Positions 46,383 to 53,989 are shown, counted from the stretch's first letter. The stretch: 64,000 bases of DNA from Desulfolucanica intricata (GCF_001592105.1 NZ_BCWE01000004.1:208731-272730), one strand, 5' to 3'. Notes: a model not told the origin generated them from the sequence alone. A program made the numbers and translations.

Positions 46383-46775
46383 CTATGGATTTAGGATGTT
46401 AAAACTAACGATACCGGATAGTGGGATAGTAACAACAGACAACTGAGAAGTAATTAATATTATGAAATCCCTACCAACTTCGGCTAATATCCCTTCAACA
46501 TAAACGGACTGTTGTGTACGCACGGAAATCCTTCTAAAATATAATAATTTAAGTTCATTCAAAAGACCCCAAAATTTATTATTTTTATCACGCTGGATTG
46601 AATTTTCAATCTCTTGTTTTGAAATGTTATTTGTATTGCGTTTGTCTTTAATGGTGGAATCCAATTCCGGTGCATCTGGTAAAGCAGTTATTGAACAAGT
46701 TTCTTTAATTAAATCACTAATTGAGCCTTTAATAAGTATTTCTAGTGGCAATTGTGCTGTTCCGGAGTGAGGCAA
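46383..46775 (-). CDS. Protein with C-terminal Sm-like domain, spore island
   Basis: About 130 residues. The N-terminal part is acidic and variable; the C-terminal 55 residues (FRRISVRTQQSVYVEGILAE, then FIILITSQLSVVTIPLSGIV) have the five-strand pattern of an Sm-like or DUF2642-like barrel. ATG at 46793 is in frame, but AAGGGAGTG with eight bases spacing points to TTG at 46775. Third gene of the minus arm. Function unknown; related small barrels occur in Bacillus coat proteins. Confidence 0.55.
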   Translation of the reverse strand: MPHSGTAQLPLEILIKGSISDLIKETCSITALPDAPELDSTIKDKRNTNNISKQEIENSIQRDKNNKFWGLLNELKLLYFRRISVRTQQSVYVEGILAEVGRDFIILITSQLSVVTIPLSGIVSFNILNP

Positions 46776-46820
46776 AAGTAACACTCCCTTCATATACGGA
46801 ATTTTTTAAAAGTTTATTTA

Positions 46821-47024
46821 TTACGGATTTTCCCTCCGGATTATTATTGATGTGCTGTTGTTTAACGGAAAAGTTTTAACAATTAAATTTCTATTTATAT
46901 CTAAGCCTACTGCTTTTATATAATCTGAATGTACTGAAGTTATAATAACTTCTTCAGTTTCACCGTTTACAATAATGGTAACCACTTTATAAAGATAATT
47001 TTTTAATTCCTGTTTAAAACTCAT
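46821..47024 (-). CDS. Small Sm-like barrel protein, minus arm
   Basis: The 67-residue product (KVVTIIVNGETEEVIITSVH, then DYIKAVGLDINRNLIVKTFP) alternates beta strands with a VNG turn in the place of the NG turn of Sm-like proteins. AGGGGGAGAGGCG precedes the ATG. It lies between two proteins of the same general type, 12 bases after one and 27 before the other frame. Function unknown. Confidence 0.55.
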   Translation of the reverse strand: MSFKQELKNYLYKVVTIIVNGETEEVIITSVHSDYIKAVGLDINRNLIVKTFPLNNSTSIIIRRENP

Positions 47025-47036
47025 CGCCTCTCCCCC

Positions 47037-47240
47037 TTATATTTTCTCAACTGCAATTATTGAATCCAGTTGAATGTATAATTGTTTACAATGACTTTGC
47101 TCATCAGAGTAAGAAACTTTTACGATTTCGTCACTAACCGATTCTATAATCGAGTTCTTGAAGCTATAAAAATTTGAATAAATGGTAACCTGTGAACCCC
47201 TATTATCTGATAATAGTTTTTTTAGTTCGTAAGTTCTCAA
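47037..47240 (-). CDS. Small Sm-like barrel protein, first gene of minus arm
   Basis: The 67-residue product has a short N-terminal helix and a beta-rich core (GSQVTIYSNFYSFKNSIIES, EIVKVSYSD, LYIQLDSIIAVEKI), similar in layout to its neighbours. TTG start behind GGGGTGAT. A SigK-like promoter lies at 47275-47303. Divergent from the plus arm that starts at 47410. Confidence 0.5.
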   Translation of the reverse strand: MRTYELKKLLSDNRGSQVTIYSNFYSFKNSIIESVSDEIVKVSYSDEQSHCKQLYIQLDSIIAVEKI

Positions 47241-47274
47241 TTTTTTATCACCCCGGACAAAATAATTATAGTTA

Positions 47275-47303
47275 TATAGTATTTGACCTGAAAAACGACT
47301 GTT
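47275..47303 (-). promoter_or_regulatory. SigK-like promoter, minus arm of the Sm-like cluster
   Basis: On the minus strand AACA, 16 bases, AATACTATA; one base off the SigK consensus. Confidence 0.5.
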
Positions 47304-47351
47304 ACCCTTTTATAAAAAATCTTTATGTGCAGTTATGATGATTAAAATATG

Positions 47352-47379
47352 CACACCAAGAAATATTGACAATATAATA
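47352..47379 (+). promoter_or_regulatory. SigK-like promoter, plus arm of the Sm-like cluster
   Basis: CACA at 47352-47355, 15 bases, AATATAATA at 47371-47379. The spacer is one base shorter than in the other sites and the -10 starts with A. Confidence 0.4.
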
Positions 47380-47409
47380 AATAAAACATTTTATTTGGGG
47401 GGTGCTTAT

Positions 47410-48066
47410 TTGAATTCTGAAACGAACAAATACCGGTTAATTGAGTCATCCGGCCCGCATATACCGCCGGTCAGCTTACTAATTAAGGAAATACCTGAGT
47501 CTACTGAACAACCTGAAATAGTATCCTCCGGTGATTACAATCGGGATGATGCTAAACATGATAATTTAAAGCGGGATGATAGTAAGAAAATCATATTATT
47601 AGGTGAACTGATTAAAAATAATAATTTTGAACAATGGGCTTCCATGCAAAAGGTATCTGCATGGGAAGGATTTAATATTACTAAAACAGAGGATAGTTTA
47701 ACAGATGCCTTTGCTGTAAGATTGGGTAATAACCCTGTAGAGGCAGCACAGTTATTTCAGGACATAAACATTCTACCCGGTCATTATTTTGAGCTTAAAT
47801 TTACTCTAAAGTTACCTCTGTCACTCTTGGAGGAACCTACTGCAAAAGTGATTTGGCTGGATCAAAATAAAGAGCTCCTTGATACAGGGCTTAGTATGAA
47901 AATTTCCAAAAATAAAAAAAATTATTATGGCCTATATACCAGAATAACCTTAAAGTCGCCCGAGAAAGCAGCATATGCCCGAGTAATATTCGAAAAAAAC
48001 GGCTATGGGGTAGTAATCATTGATGAAGTATCACTCATCTGTCATTCTATTTACTTTAAAGGATGA
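47410..48066 (+). CDS. CBM-like beta-sandwich protein, spore island
   Basis: About 218 residues. A polar N-terminal 75 residues is followed by a carbohydrate-binding-type jelly roll: IKNNNFEQWASMQKVSAWEG, LFQDINILPGHYFELKFTL, and YARVIFEKNGYGVVIIDEVS. No signal peptide and no enzyme domain. TTG at 47410 with GGGGGGTG upstream is preferred over the ATG at 47335, which lies in front of the promoter. It heads the plus arm. Suggested role: structural or glycan-binding protein of the spore surface. Confidence 0.6.
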   Translation: MNSETNKYRLIESSGPHIPPVSLLIKEIPESTEQPEIVSSGDYNRDDAKHDNLKRDDSKKIILLGELIKNNNFEQWASMQKVSAWEGFNITKTEDSLTDAFAVRLGNNPVEAAQLFQDINILPGHYFELKFTLKLPLSLLEEPTAKVIWLDQNKELLDTGLSMKISKNKKNYYGLYTRITLKSPEKAAYARVIFEKNGYGVVIIDEVSLICHSIYFKG

Positions 48067-48080
48067 TTTACGATAAGCAG

Positions 48081-48110
48081 CCCACAGGAACCACTCCCTG
48101 TGGGTTTTTC
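48081..48110 (+). terminator. Terminator after CBM-like gene
   Basis: CCCACAGG, 8-base loop, CCTGTGGG, then TTTTTC. Confidence 0.8.
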
Positions 48111-48147
48111 TTGTATTTTTCGCAAAATAGTGCCTTCGGCTGTCTCT

Positions 48148-48172
48148 AAAGTCGCTGGAGGCGACTTTCTTG
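48148..48172 (+). other. Repeated hairpin element, copy 3
   Basis: AAAGTCGC, 5-base loop, GCGACTTT, then CTTG. Same build as the two copies near nadE and yebC. It sits directly before the ribosome binding site of the next gene. Confidence 0.6.
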
Positions 48173-48182
48173 AATTGGAAGG

Positions 48183-48437
48183 ATGTGTTTTAATGTGGTG
48201 GGGAAACACCCTTTAATAGAGATAGCTAGTAATAAAGTAGGTCAGTTGGTTACCGTGGGTTTAAAAAACGGTCATGTTATACAGGGTATTTTACACGAAA
48301 TAACTTCCAATGCGCTAATCTTCAAAGGTGATAAGAATTTAGTTACTATGTTTAATGCCCAGGGTAAAGAGATTGGCAGTTTTAGTTCATTTACCCTACA
48401 ATTTACCCAAATTTATGGAATTTCCGAACCGGAATAA
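48183..48437 (+). CDS. Small Sm-like protein, plus arm 1
   Basis: Up to 84 residues. The core NKVGQLVTVGLKNGHVIQGI followed by LHEITSNALIF reads as an Sm1-type motif: strand, NG turn, strand with conserved G, then a bent strand. Hfq and DUF2642 spore proteins share this fold. The ATG at 48183 touches the GGAAGG site, so GTG at 48195 or 48198 may be the real start. Preceded by the repeated hairpin. Function unknown; RNA binding is not implied. Confidence 0.6.
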   Translation: MCFNVVGKHPLIEIASNKVGQLVTVGLKNGHVIQGILHEITSNALIFKGDKNLVTMFNAQGKEIGSFSSFTLQFTQIYGISEPE

Positions 48438-48469
48438 ATAAATTAATTAATATAAATTGAGGTGAAAGA

Positions 48470-48685
48470 ATGTTGTTTTGGCATCTTAATAAATATATTG
48501 GAAAACACCTTGCATTATTTCTTAATAATGGAAATATAGTGACAGGAGTATTAGAAAACGCCAGTGAGGAGCTTATAAAAATAAACGAGGTTAGTATAAT
48601 TCTTGGTGTAAGAACTATCACGCTGAAATCATTTTATCTTATACCTAAAGTAATAAGTAACGTATCGATAGGTTTAAAGCAATAG
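48470..48685 (+). CDS. Small Sm-like protein, plus arm 2
   Basis: The 71-residue product contains NKYIGKHLALFLNNGNIVTG and VLENASEELIKINEV, the same strand, NG turn, strand order as its neighbours, then ITLKSFYLIPKVI. The GAGGTGAAAGA site gives a clear ATG start. Weakly alike to the preceding gene, so the duplication is old. Confidence 0.6.
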   Translation: MLFWHLNKYIGKHLALFLNNGNIVTGVLENASEELIKINEVSIILGVRTITLKSFYLIPKVISNVSIGLKQ

Positions 48686-48780
48686 CATAAAATACTATAT
48701 ATTGGAAAAATTTGAAAAGACTCGTAACACATTTTTATTTCATGTAATATATTGAATTAAAACTAAAAGGAGGTAAAAGT

Positions 48781-49059
48781 ATGCCTAATTTTTGTCAAGA
48801 TAAACTTCGTTTCGAACTTGGTGAATTTGTTACCTTAAGCTTGAGAAACGGTAACTTAGTTAGAGGAACTGTTATTGGTACATTTCAGAATAAAGTCCAA
48901 CTGGGTGGCGGTAATTTAGTGATATTAAACAGCGCCGGAAGAGCTGTAACTCCGCTTCCACCGCCTAACGGTACAGCTTTTATTGAAGTTTTATGTGATG
49001 ATATTATTGCAGCCTCAGGTGGAGAGCAAAAAAATTTATCAGAAATGCCAAAAAATTAA
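48781..49059 (+). CDS. Small Sm-like protein, plus arm 3
   Basis: The 92-residue product has LGEFVTLSLRNGNLVRGTVI then LGGGNLVILNSAGRAVTPLP, and closes with VEVLCDD-type strands (FIEVLCDDIIAAS). A strong AAAGGAGGTAAAAGT site precedes the ATG. Closest to the next gene (RGTVIG and RGTVVG). Confidence 0.65.
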   Translation: MPNFCQDKLRFELGEFVTLSLRNGNLVRGTVIGTFQNKVQLGGGNLVILNSAGRAVTPLPPPNGTAFIEVLCDDIIAASGGEQKNLSEMPKN

Positions 49060-49071
49060 GGGGGTTATATA

Positions 49072-49284
49072 ATGAGTGACGGAACTGCCTGTAAAACTCT
49101 TGTCAATAAGACAGGTGACTTTGTATCAGTAGGTCTTAATAACGATCATACTGTTAGGGGCACTGTAGTTGGGATTTTCGGAAATACGCTGGTTTTAAAC
49201 GGAGCTGCGGTTATTGTTGGCGGTGAAACTATATCTGTACCGTTTTACTGGGTAGATTGTGCTGAAATTGCCTGGTTTAACTAA
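49072..49284 (+). CDS. Small Sm-like protein, plus arm 4
   Basis: The 70-residue product has TGDFVSVGLNNDHTVRGTVV and GIFGNTLVLNGAAVIVGGET, ending VPFYWVDCAEIAWF, which resembles the closing strand of DUF2642 (xxIxxIVWI). It lies 12 bases after the previous gene, behind AAGGGGG, and a terminator ends the arm. Confidence 0.65.
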   Translation: MSDGTACKTLVNKTGDFVSVGLNNDHTVRGTVVGIFGNTLVLNGAAVIVGGETISVPFYWVDCAEIAWFN

Positions 49285-49319
49285 TTAATATTAATAAATT
49301 AACAAATTTTAATTTTAAA

Positions 49320-49354
49320 GAAACCGGGAAATACCAATTCCCGGTTTCCTTTTA
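49320..49354 (+). terminator. Terminator of the plus arm
   Basis: GAAACCGGGAA, 7-base loop, TTCCCGGTTTC, then CTTTT. Confidence 0.8.
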
Positions 49355-49417
49355 TGACTAATTTTAGTATTATTATAGTATTAATAAATATGATTGTATA
49401 AGGTTAGGGGGACGGTT

Positions 49418-50779
49418 ATGGAAAAAGAGCAGCAGGGGGCTGCTAATAAACTTTTATATGGTCTAAGAGAAGCACCGCCGTTAAACCGAACCCTGGTGTA
49501 CAGCATTCAATGGCTGGCTTTTACTCTGGCCAATTCAGCTGTGGTACCTCTGGTAGTGGGAAATGCTCTCGGTCTGGATCAGGCAGGGATAGCAAGTTTG
49601 GCCCAGCGGACCTTTTTTTTCTCTGCACTAGCCTCCCTTTTGCAAGTTTATTTCGGGCACCGTCTGCCTATTATGGAAGGCCCGGCCGGTATGTGGTGGG
49701 GTATCTTTATAACCTTGTCAGTGATGGCTCCGGGGTTAGGTAAATCCCTGGCAGTTTTACGGACCGATTTGGAAATGGGGCTGATTATAGCCGGGGCGGT
49801 ACTGTTTGTGGTGGGATCCAGCAGGTTGATCGGGAGTGCATTACGTTTATTTACTCCGGCTGTTACCGGTTCTGTATTAATACTCTTAGGCCTTCAGCTG
49901 AGCGGTACTTTTGTTAAAGGCATGCTGGGGATTGGTCTAGAAGGGCCGGGAATCAGTCTTAAGGCTACCTTTGTTTCTATTATCGTTGTTGCTGTGGTTT
50001 TTTTAGTTACCTTAAAGACCGGCGGTTTTATTCGTAGTATTGCCATTTTAATTGGTGTTACGGTCGGTTGGATACTGGCAGCTTTATTAGGGATCGCCGG
50101 AGATGTGCAGTGGGCTGATGGCGCGGCTTTTTTTGCTCTCCCCCAACTTTTTGCCTGGGGTAAGCCTACATTTGATCTAGGTATAGTTATAACTTCGGTG
50201 TTTACCGGTTTGTTAGTGCTGTCAAACCTGGTAGCCAGTATTTTAGCCATGGATAGAACTATTGATGAGGAAGTGAATCGCCGGGATTACGACCGGGGTG
50301 TGGCTTTTACCGGGGTAGCCGATATAATGGCAGGTGTTGGCTCTACAGTTGGTTTTGTCCCTTACTCGGCTGCCGCCGGGCTCGTGGGGTTAACAAGAGT
50401 TGCTTCCCGGGTTCCGTTTGTCGTATTTACTGTAGCTATGATGATTCTGGGCTTGATACCGTCAGTAGGTGCTTTCTTGTCTTCTATTCCTGCTCCGGTA
50501 GGCTATTCGGTATTACTTGCTTCTTTTTGTCAGATGATTGGTTTTGGCTTAAAAGATTACAGCCGGTTAGAGTTCGATACAAGAAATTCCTTTGTCATTG
50601 GTTTACCGATATTGGTTGGTACCGGAATTATGTTTTTACCACCCGAAGTGTTTGAAGAATTACCCTCGGTACTGCGTTATATATTGGGAAATGGTTTTAT
50701 AACAGGAATGATTATGGTAATATTATTGGAACATCTCTTTATACCCGCCGGAAAAAACAAAATTGACGCTCAGAGGTAA
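49418..50779 (+). CDS. NCS2-family uracil/xanthine-type permease
   Basis: About 453 residues with 12-14 membrane segments. FGHRLPIMEGPAGMWWGIFI near residue 80 and SNLVASILAMDRTIDEE near 280 and GSTVGFVPYSAAAGLVGLTR near 315 resemble the nucleobase:cation symporter-2 (SLC23) family. Substrate may be uracil, xanthine or urate; the canonical QN-type xanthine motif is not obvious. AGGGGGACGG supports the ATG at 49418 over 49394. The next gene starts two bases later. No purine riboswitch seen upstream. Confidence 0.85.
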   Translation: MEKEQQGAANKLLYGLREAPPLNRTLVYSIQWLAFTLANSAVVPLVVGNALGLDQAGIASLAQRTFFFSALASLLQVYFGHRLPIMEGPAGMWWGIFITLSVMAPGLGKSLAVLRTDLEMGLIIAGAVLFVVGSSRLIGSALRLFTPAVTGSVLILLGLQLSGTFVKGMLGIGLEGPGISLKATFVSIIVVAVVFLVTLKTGGFIRSIAILIGVTVGWILAALLGIAGDVQWADGAAFFALPQLFAWGKPTFDLGIVITSVFTGLLVLSNLVASILAMDRTIDEEVNRRDYDRGVAFTGVADIMAGVGSTVGFVPYSAAAGLVGLTRVASRVPFVVFTVAMMILGLIPSVGAFLSSIPAPVGYSVLLASFCQMIGFGLKDYSRLEFDTRNSFVIGLPILVGTGIMFLPPEVFEELPSVLRYILGNGFITGMIMVILLEHLFIPAGKNKIDAQR

Positions 50780-50781
50780 AT

Positions 50782-51474
50782 ATGAAAGAAAAGAAAGTTA
50801 AGGTAATGACAAAAAAATTTAACGGACAAACCGGTTATGATCTTGAAATAACCGATGAACGGGCTACGGTGCAGGATTATCTGAATGCCTTAAATGAAGC
50901 TATTATTAGGGCATCTCTTTTCCGCAGCAGGACTAAAGTAAGGAAATGTGAAGGTTGTGACCTGTGCTGTGCCGAACGTGTCCCGCTAACCTGGATTGAT
51001 ATTTGCCGGCTGCGGGAAATCATGAAACATAGGTCGGCTACAATTCAAAAGGTTTTAGATAAATATGGTTACATTGTTGTGGACGGGCCGGTAGTAGATA
51101 TCATGCTCAGGCGCAGTCAGGACAACCGATGCAGCTTATTGGACCGGTCTAAAGGGCTGTGTACAATTTATCACATTCGTCCTCTTGTTTGTCAGACTTT
51201 TATTTGCTGTCCGCTCTCCCGGCGGGCCGAGCGGCTGCGTGAGGCCGTTGTCAATAAAGGGGAGGACGAACTGGTTAGAATGTGGTTACTGGAAGCCCGG
51301 GCCGAACACAAGAAACCGCTTATTCACGAAGGTTACCGGCCGAGGCCGGAGCTCCGGGACTGGCCTCCCACGCCTTTTGCCGGATGTACAAACTATAATG
51401 AAGTATATTTGAAGTCTCTTTGTTCAAAGAGTCTTTGGACGGAATTATATAATAATAGGGAAAGGAAGGATTAA
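50782..51474 (+). CDS. YkgJ-type cysteine-cluster protein
   Basis: The 230-residue protein has KCEGCDLCCAERVPLTWID near residue 55, the CxxCxxCC pattern of the YkgJ family, then CSLLDRSKGLCTIYHIRPLVC near 118 and FICCPLS, proposed to hold an Fe-S cluster or zinc. Biochemical role unknown. Spaced by two bases from the permease and one base from the thioesterase gene, so these three form an operon. Confidence 0.8.
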   Translation: MKEKKVKVMTKKFNGQTGYDLEITDERATVQDYLNALNEAIIRASLFRSRTKVRKCEGCDLCCAERVPLTWIDICRLREIMKHRSATIQKVLDKYGYIVVDGPVVDIMLRRSQDNRCSLLDRSKGLCTIYHIRPLVCQTFICCPLSRRAERLREAVVNKGEDELVRMWLLEARAEHKKPLIHEGYRPRPELRDWPPTPFAGCTNYNEVYLKSLCSKSLWTELYNNRERKD

Positions 51475-51475
51475 T

Positions 51476-51868
51476 ATGGCTGATTTGCAGGTTGGTTTGA
51501 AGGGTGAGTCCAGTATAACCGCGAGCGAAAGTAATACTGCTGTTGCTTATGGCAGCGGTGGGGTACCGGTTTTTGCCACACCGGCTATGGTTGCTCTCAT
51601 GGAGAATGCGGCCATGAATTCGGTGGAGCCCTACCTGGCTCCGAAACAGACTACCGTAGGTACCAGAATTGAAATCACACATAAGGCTGCTACACCCATT
51701 GGTATGAAGGTGGTGGCTAAATCGGAATTATTGTCAATAGAAGGTAAGAAACTGGTCTTTAAGGTGGAAGCCTTTGATGATAAAGAATTAATCGGGACCG
51801 GTATTCACGAGCGTTTTATTATATTAAAAGAAAAATTTCTACAGCGTGTTTTGGCTAAAATAAATTAG
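51476..51868 (+). CDS. Hotdog-fold thioesterase, FlK-like
   Basis: The 130-residue protein resembles fluoroacetyl-CoA thioesterase-type proteins: VPVFATPAMVALMENAAMNS near residue 30, TTVGTRIEITHKAATPIGMK near 60 and IGTGIHERFIILKEKF near 105. The Thr, Glu and His of the FlK catalytic triad have counterparts in T-P-A, M-E-N and T-H-K. Substrate probably a small acyl-CoA. AAGGAAGGATTAAT precedes the ATG. Confidence 0.87.
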   Translation: MADLQVGLKGESSITASESNTAVAYGSGGVPVFATPAMVALMENAAMNSVEPYLAPKQTTVGTRIEITHKAATPIGMKVVAKSELLSIEGKKLVFKVEAFDDKELIGTGIHERFIILKEKFLQRVLAKIN

Positions 51869-51870
51869 GA

Positions 51871-51889
51871 GCAGGTGCATATCACCTGC
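51871..51889. terminator. Hairpin between convergent genes
   Basis: GCAGGTG, CATAT loop, CACCTGC. Strong short stem with no T-run, between the thioesterase gene and the convergent CBM25 gene. Confidence 0.5.
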
Positions 51890-51904
51890 CCCCTCTGTTG
51901 CAGA

Positions 51905-52219
51905 TTAACGAATATCAGTACTCCAGTTCCAGCCGCTATTGTTATCCCAGTTATTGGCACTGTCTTTAAAACAGAAATTAATTATATTTGTTCCTTGTAC
52001 GGGAAGCGTAGTTACAAAGCTGCCGTCGGGGTCACGTTGCATGTCCTTGGTTTGTGTATTTTTCCAGTTGTCATATCCATAGTGAATATACATCTGACTG
52101 GCCCCGCTTTTAGCCAATAGACCGTTGTACCTAATAGTAGTGTTTTGTCCCCGCATTGCCGGTGAAGGACTAACCTCCACCCGCTGGTCTAAAATATTTT
52201 TACCCTGAACAACGTACAT
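51905..52219 (-). CDS. Free-standing CBM25-type starch-binding protein
   Basis: About 104 residues, forming one carbohydrate-binding module: VSPSPAMRGQNTTIRYNG, then YIHYGYDNWKNTQTKDMQ and NIINFCFKDSANNWDNNSGWNW, as in CBM25/26 starch-binding domains (paired Trp and Asn-rich end). No signal peptide and no catalytic domain. ATG at 52219 has AAGGAGG eight bases upstream; the frame's earlier start is not used. It may bind internal glycogen or a spore glycan. An AT-rich hairpin (ACTTCAT/ATGAAGT) lies in its leader. Confidence 0.7.
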   Translation of the reverse strand: MYVVQGKNILDQRVEVSPSPAMRGQNTTIRYNGLLAKSGASQMYIHYGYDNWKNTQTKDMQRDPDGSFVTTLPVQGTNIINFCFKDSANNWDNNSGWNWSTDIR

Positions 52220-52397
52220 ATAAAAAACCTCCTTATTAATAAATAACTTCATAATAATAATGAAGTCTTATATATATAATTTACTGTTTGTGGCGGATAA
52301 TGCTTTGTAAGATATGGCTTACTAACCAAAAGATAATTTACCGATAAGATATTGGTATGTTATAATGACACTGATAATTTTTTTGGAGGTAAATATT

Positions 52398-52805
52398 TTG
52401 CGTATAGCAGTGATAGATGGACAGGGTGGAGGTATTGGTAAGGCAATTACTGAAAAACTAAGGAAATACTTACCCAAGGAAACAGAAATAATCGCATTAG
52501 GTACAAATGCTATGGCTACGGCGTTAATGCTGAAAGCAGGGGCTAATGAGGGAGCCAGTGGGGAAAACGCCGTAATACAAAATGTAGATCAGGTCGATGT
52601 AATTGTCGGTTCACTGGGAATTATAGCAGCCCACTCCATGATGGGTGAGTTAACACCTAAAATGGCTGAGGCAATAGCCAGGAGTAAGGCTCAAAAAATA
52701 TTACTTCCTTTGAATCGCGCTAATATTGATGTTGTAGGAGTGTATGCCGAACCACTTCCTCATTTAATAGACCATATGGTAAAGCGAATTAAAGAAATTT
52801 TATAA
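52398..52805 (+). CDS. DUF3842 protein
   Basis: About 135 residues. Starts RIAVIDGQGGGIGKAITEKL, a nucleotide-binding-like glycine loop, then EIIALGTNAMATALMLKAGA and GLGII-type motifs (VIVGSLGIIAAHSMMGELTP). This fits DUF3842, function unknown. GGAGG at 52385 supports TTG at 52398. It precedes the cobalt transport genes in related genomes, but a promoter-like region separates them here. Confidence 0.82.
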   Translation: MRIAVIDGQGGGIGKAITEKLRKYLPKETEIIALGTNAMATALMLKAGANEGASGENAVIQNVDQVDVIVGSLGIIAAHSMMGELTPKMAEAIARSKAQKILLPLNRANIDVVGVYAEPLPHLIDHMVKRIKEIL

Positions 52806-52888
52806 AACCTATTTTTGATAGAAGGATTTTTAAGATTTATATAGAATATTTTAGAATATAAAAATGAATATAAAAATAATTGTACTAA

Positions 52889-52918
52889 TTGTACGGTATC
52901 AAGAAGGTACGGTAATAC
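52889..52918 (+). promoter_or_regulatory. Possible promoter of cbiM
   Basis: TTGTAC at 52889-52894, 18 bases, TAATAC at 52913-52918. A better -10 (TATAAT at 52951) has no good -35 and would start inside the following hairpin. Confidence 0.3.
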
Positions 52919-52957
52919 TTATTTAGATCCAGTAATAGAATTATAAACGGTATAATG

Positions 52958-53008
52958 ACCATGAAGGTCTGACTCTAAGAAAGAGTTACCTTCATGGTTT
53001 TTATTTTT
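52958..53008 (+). terminator. Terminator/attenuator in the cbiM leader
   Basis: ACCATGAAGGT at 52958-52968 pairs with ACCTTCATGGT at 52988-52998, with an inner ACTCT/AGAGT stem, then TTTTTATTTTT. It lies 45 bases before cbiM. The same ACCATGAAGGT word starts the attenuator-like hairpin upstream of cbiQ. Confidence 0.7.
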
Positions 53009-53052
53009 CCTTTAGTACTAAAATAAAACTAAAACAAAAGGAGGTAACTTTT

Positions 53053-53721
53053 ATGCACATCCCAGACGGGTTTTTAGAGGTAAAAACTTGGGTAGGTACC
53101 GGAGCAGTGAGTCTCGGAGTTTTAATGTATGCTATTAAAAAAAGTAAAAATTCCTTAAATGATCGACAGGTTCCTGCTTTAGGGGTAATGGCCGCATTTA
53201 TCTTTGCTGCTCAGATGATTAATTTCCCTGTAGCTCCTGGTGCCTCGGGACATCTTCTGGGGGCAGCCTTAGCTACGATTTTACTTGGCCCGTGGAACGC
53301 CGGCATTATCATTTCCTCAGTTCTGCTTATTCAGCGCCTGTTTTTCCAGGACGGGGGATTAACCGCTTTAGGAGCTAATATTTTTAATATGGCTGTTGTG
53401 GGGACATTTGCTGCTTTATGTGTTTACCGGCTAATTACTGCCATTAATTCTTCAAAAGCAGGTAAAATAGCAGCCTCTTTTGCTGCCGCTTGGTTTTCAG
53501 TAGTAACAGCATCTTTAGCAGCCGGTTTAGAATTGGTGATGTCGGGTATAGGGACTTTAAATTCTCTAATACCGGTTATTCTGGGTTGGCATATGTTAAT
53601 AGGTATCGGTGAAGGTATTATTACGGCTGTTGTTGTTTCCATTGTATCAGCTTACGGAGCAAATAGATTTAATGAGGAAGGAGAGGGGAAAAATTACTAT
53701 GAAGAAACTACTGCTGGCTAG
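53053..53721 (+). CDS. cbiM: Cobalt/nickel ECF transporter substrate-binding subunit CbiM
   Basis: The 222-residue membrane protein starts MHIPDGFLEVKTWVG, the CbiM/NikM N-terminus that binds the metal, and has FPVAPGASGHLLGAALATIL near residue 58 and LGANIFNMAVVGTF near 101. It is the S component of the Co2+/Ni2+ energy-coupling factor importer. AAAGGAGGTAACTTTT precedes the ATG. The cbiN-like gene starts inside its last codons. Confidence 0.93.
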   Translation: MHIPDGFLEVKTWVGTGAVSLGVLMYAIKKSKNSLNDRQVPALGVMAAFIFAAQMINFPVAPGASGHLLGAALATILLGPWNAGIIISSVLLIQRLFFQDGGLTALGANIFNMAVVGTFAALCVYRLITAINSSKAGKIAASFAAAWFSVVTASLAAGLELVMSGIGTLNSLIPVILGWHMLIGIGEGIITAVVVSIVSAYGANRFNEEGEGKNYYEETTAG

Positions 53722-53989
53722 TTTTGTTGTGGCTCTCTTAGTGGCTGCGCTGATGTCACCCTTTGCCTCTTCCAGTCCGGATGGCTTGGAGAGAGTGGCC
53801 GAGGACAAAGGTTTTTTACACAAAGCAGAGGGACAGGAAGTAATTAAATCCCCGATCCCCGACTATGTATTCCCCGGCCTAAAAAATGAGGCGGTAGCTA
53901 CTTCGGTGGCCGGGGTGGCCGGAACAGTTCTTACTTTTGGTTTTCTTCTTGTTTTTGGGAAAATATTATCCAAAAAGACTAAGCCGTGA
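53699..53989 (+). CDS. cbiN: PDGLE-domain protein, CbiN-like subunit
   Basis: About 96 residues: two membrane segments around an outside loop. SSSPDGLERVAEDKGF gives the PDGLE signature found in NikN/CbiN-type partners of CbiM. It helps load metal into CbiM. ATG at 53699 follows GGAGAGGGG and overlaps the end of cbiM; the longer frame from 53609 is a shadow of cbiM. A terminator overlaps the stop. Confidence 0.88.
   Translation: MKKLLLASFVVALLVAALMSPFASSSPDGLERVAEDKGFLHKAEGQEVIKSPIPDYVFPGLKNEAVATSVAGVAGTVLTFGFLLVFGKILSKKTKP

Noticed and set aside
36338..49284. Genomic island carried by a mobile element
   Set aside because: No transposase, integrase, tRNA end or flanking direct repeat was found, and base composition is like the rest of the window; island here means functional cluster only.
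49285..49417. Purine riboswitch before the NCS2 permease
   Set aside because: The gap holds only a terminator and AT-rich sequence; the conserved purine riboswitch core was not seen.
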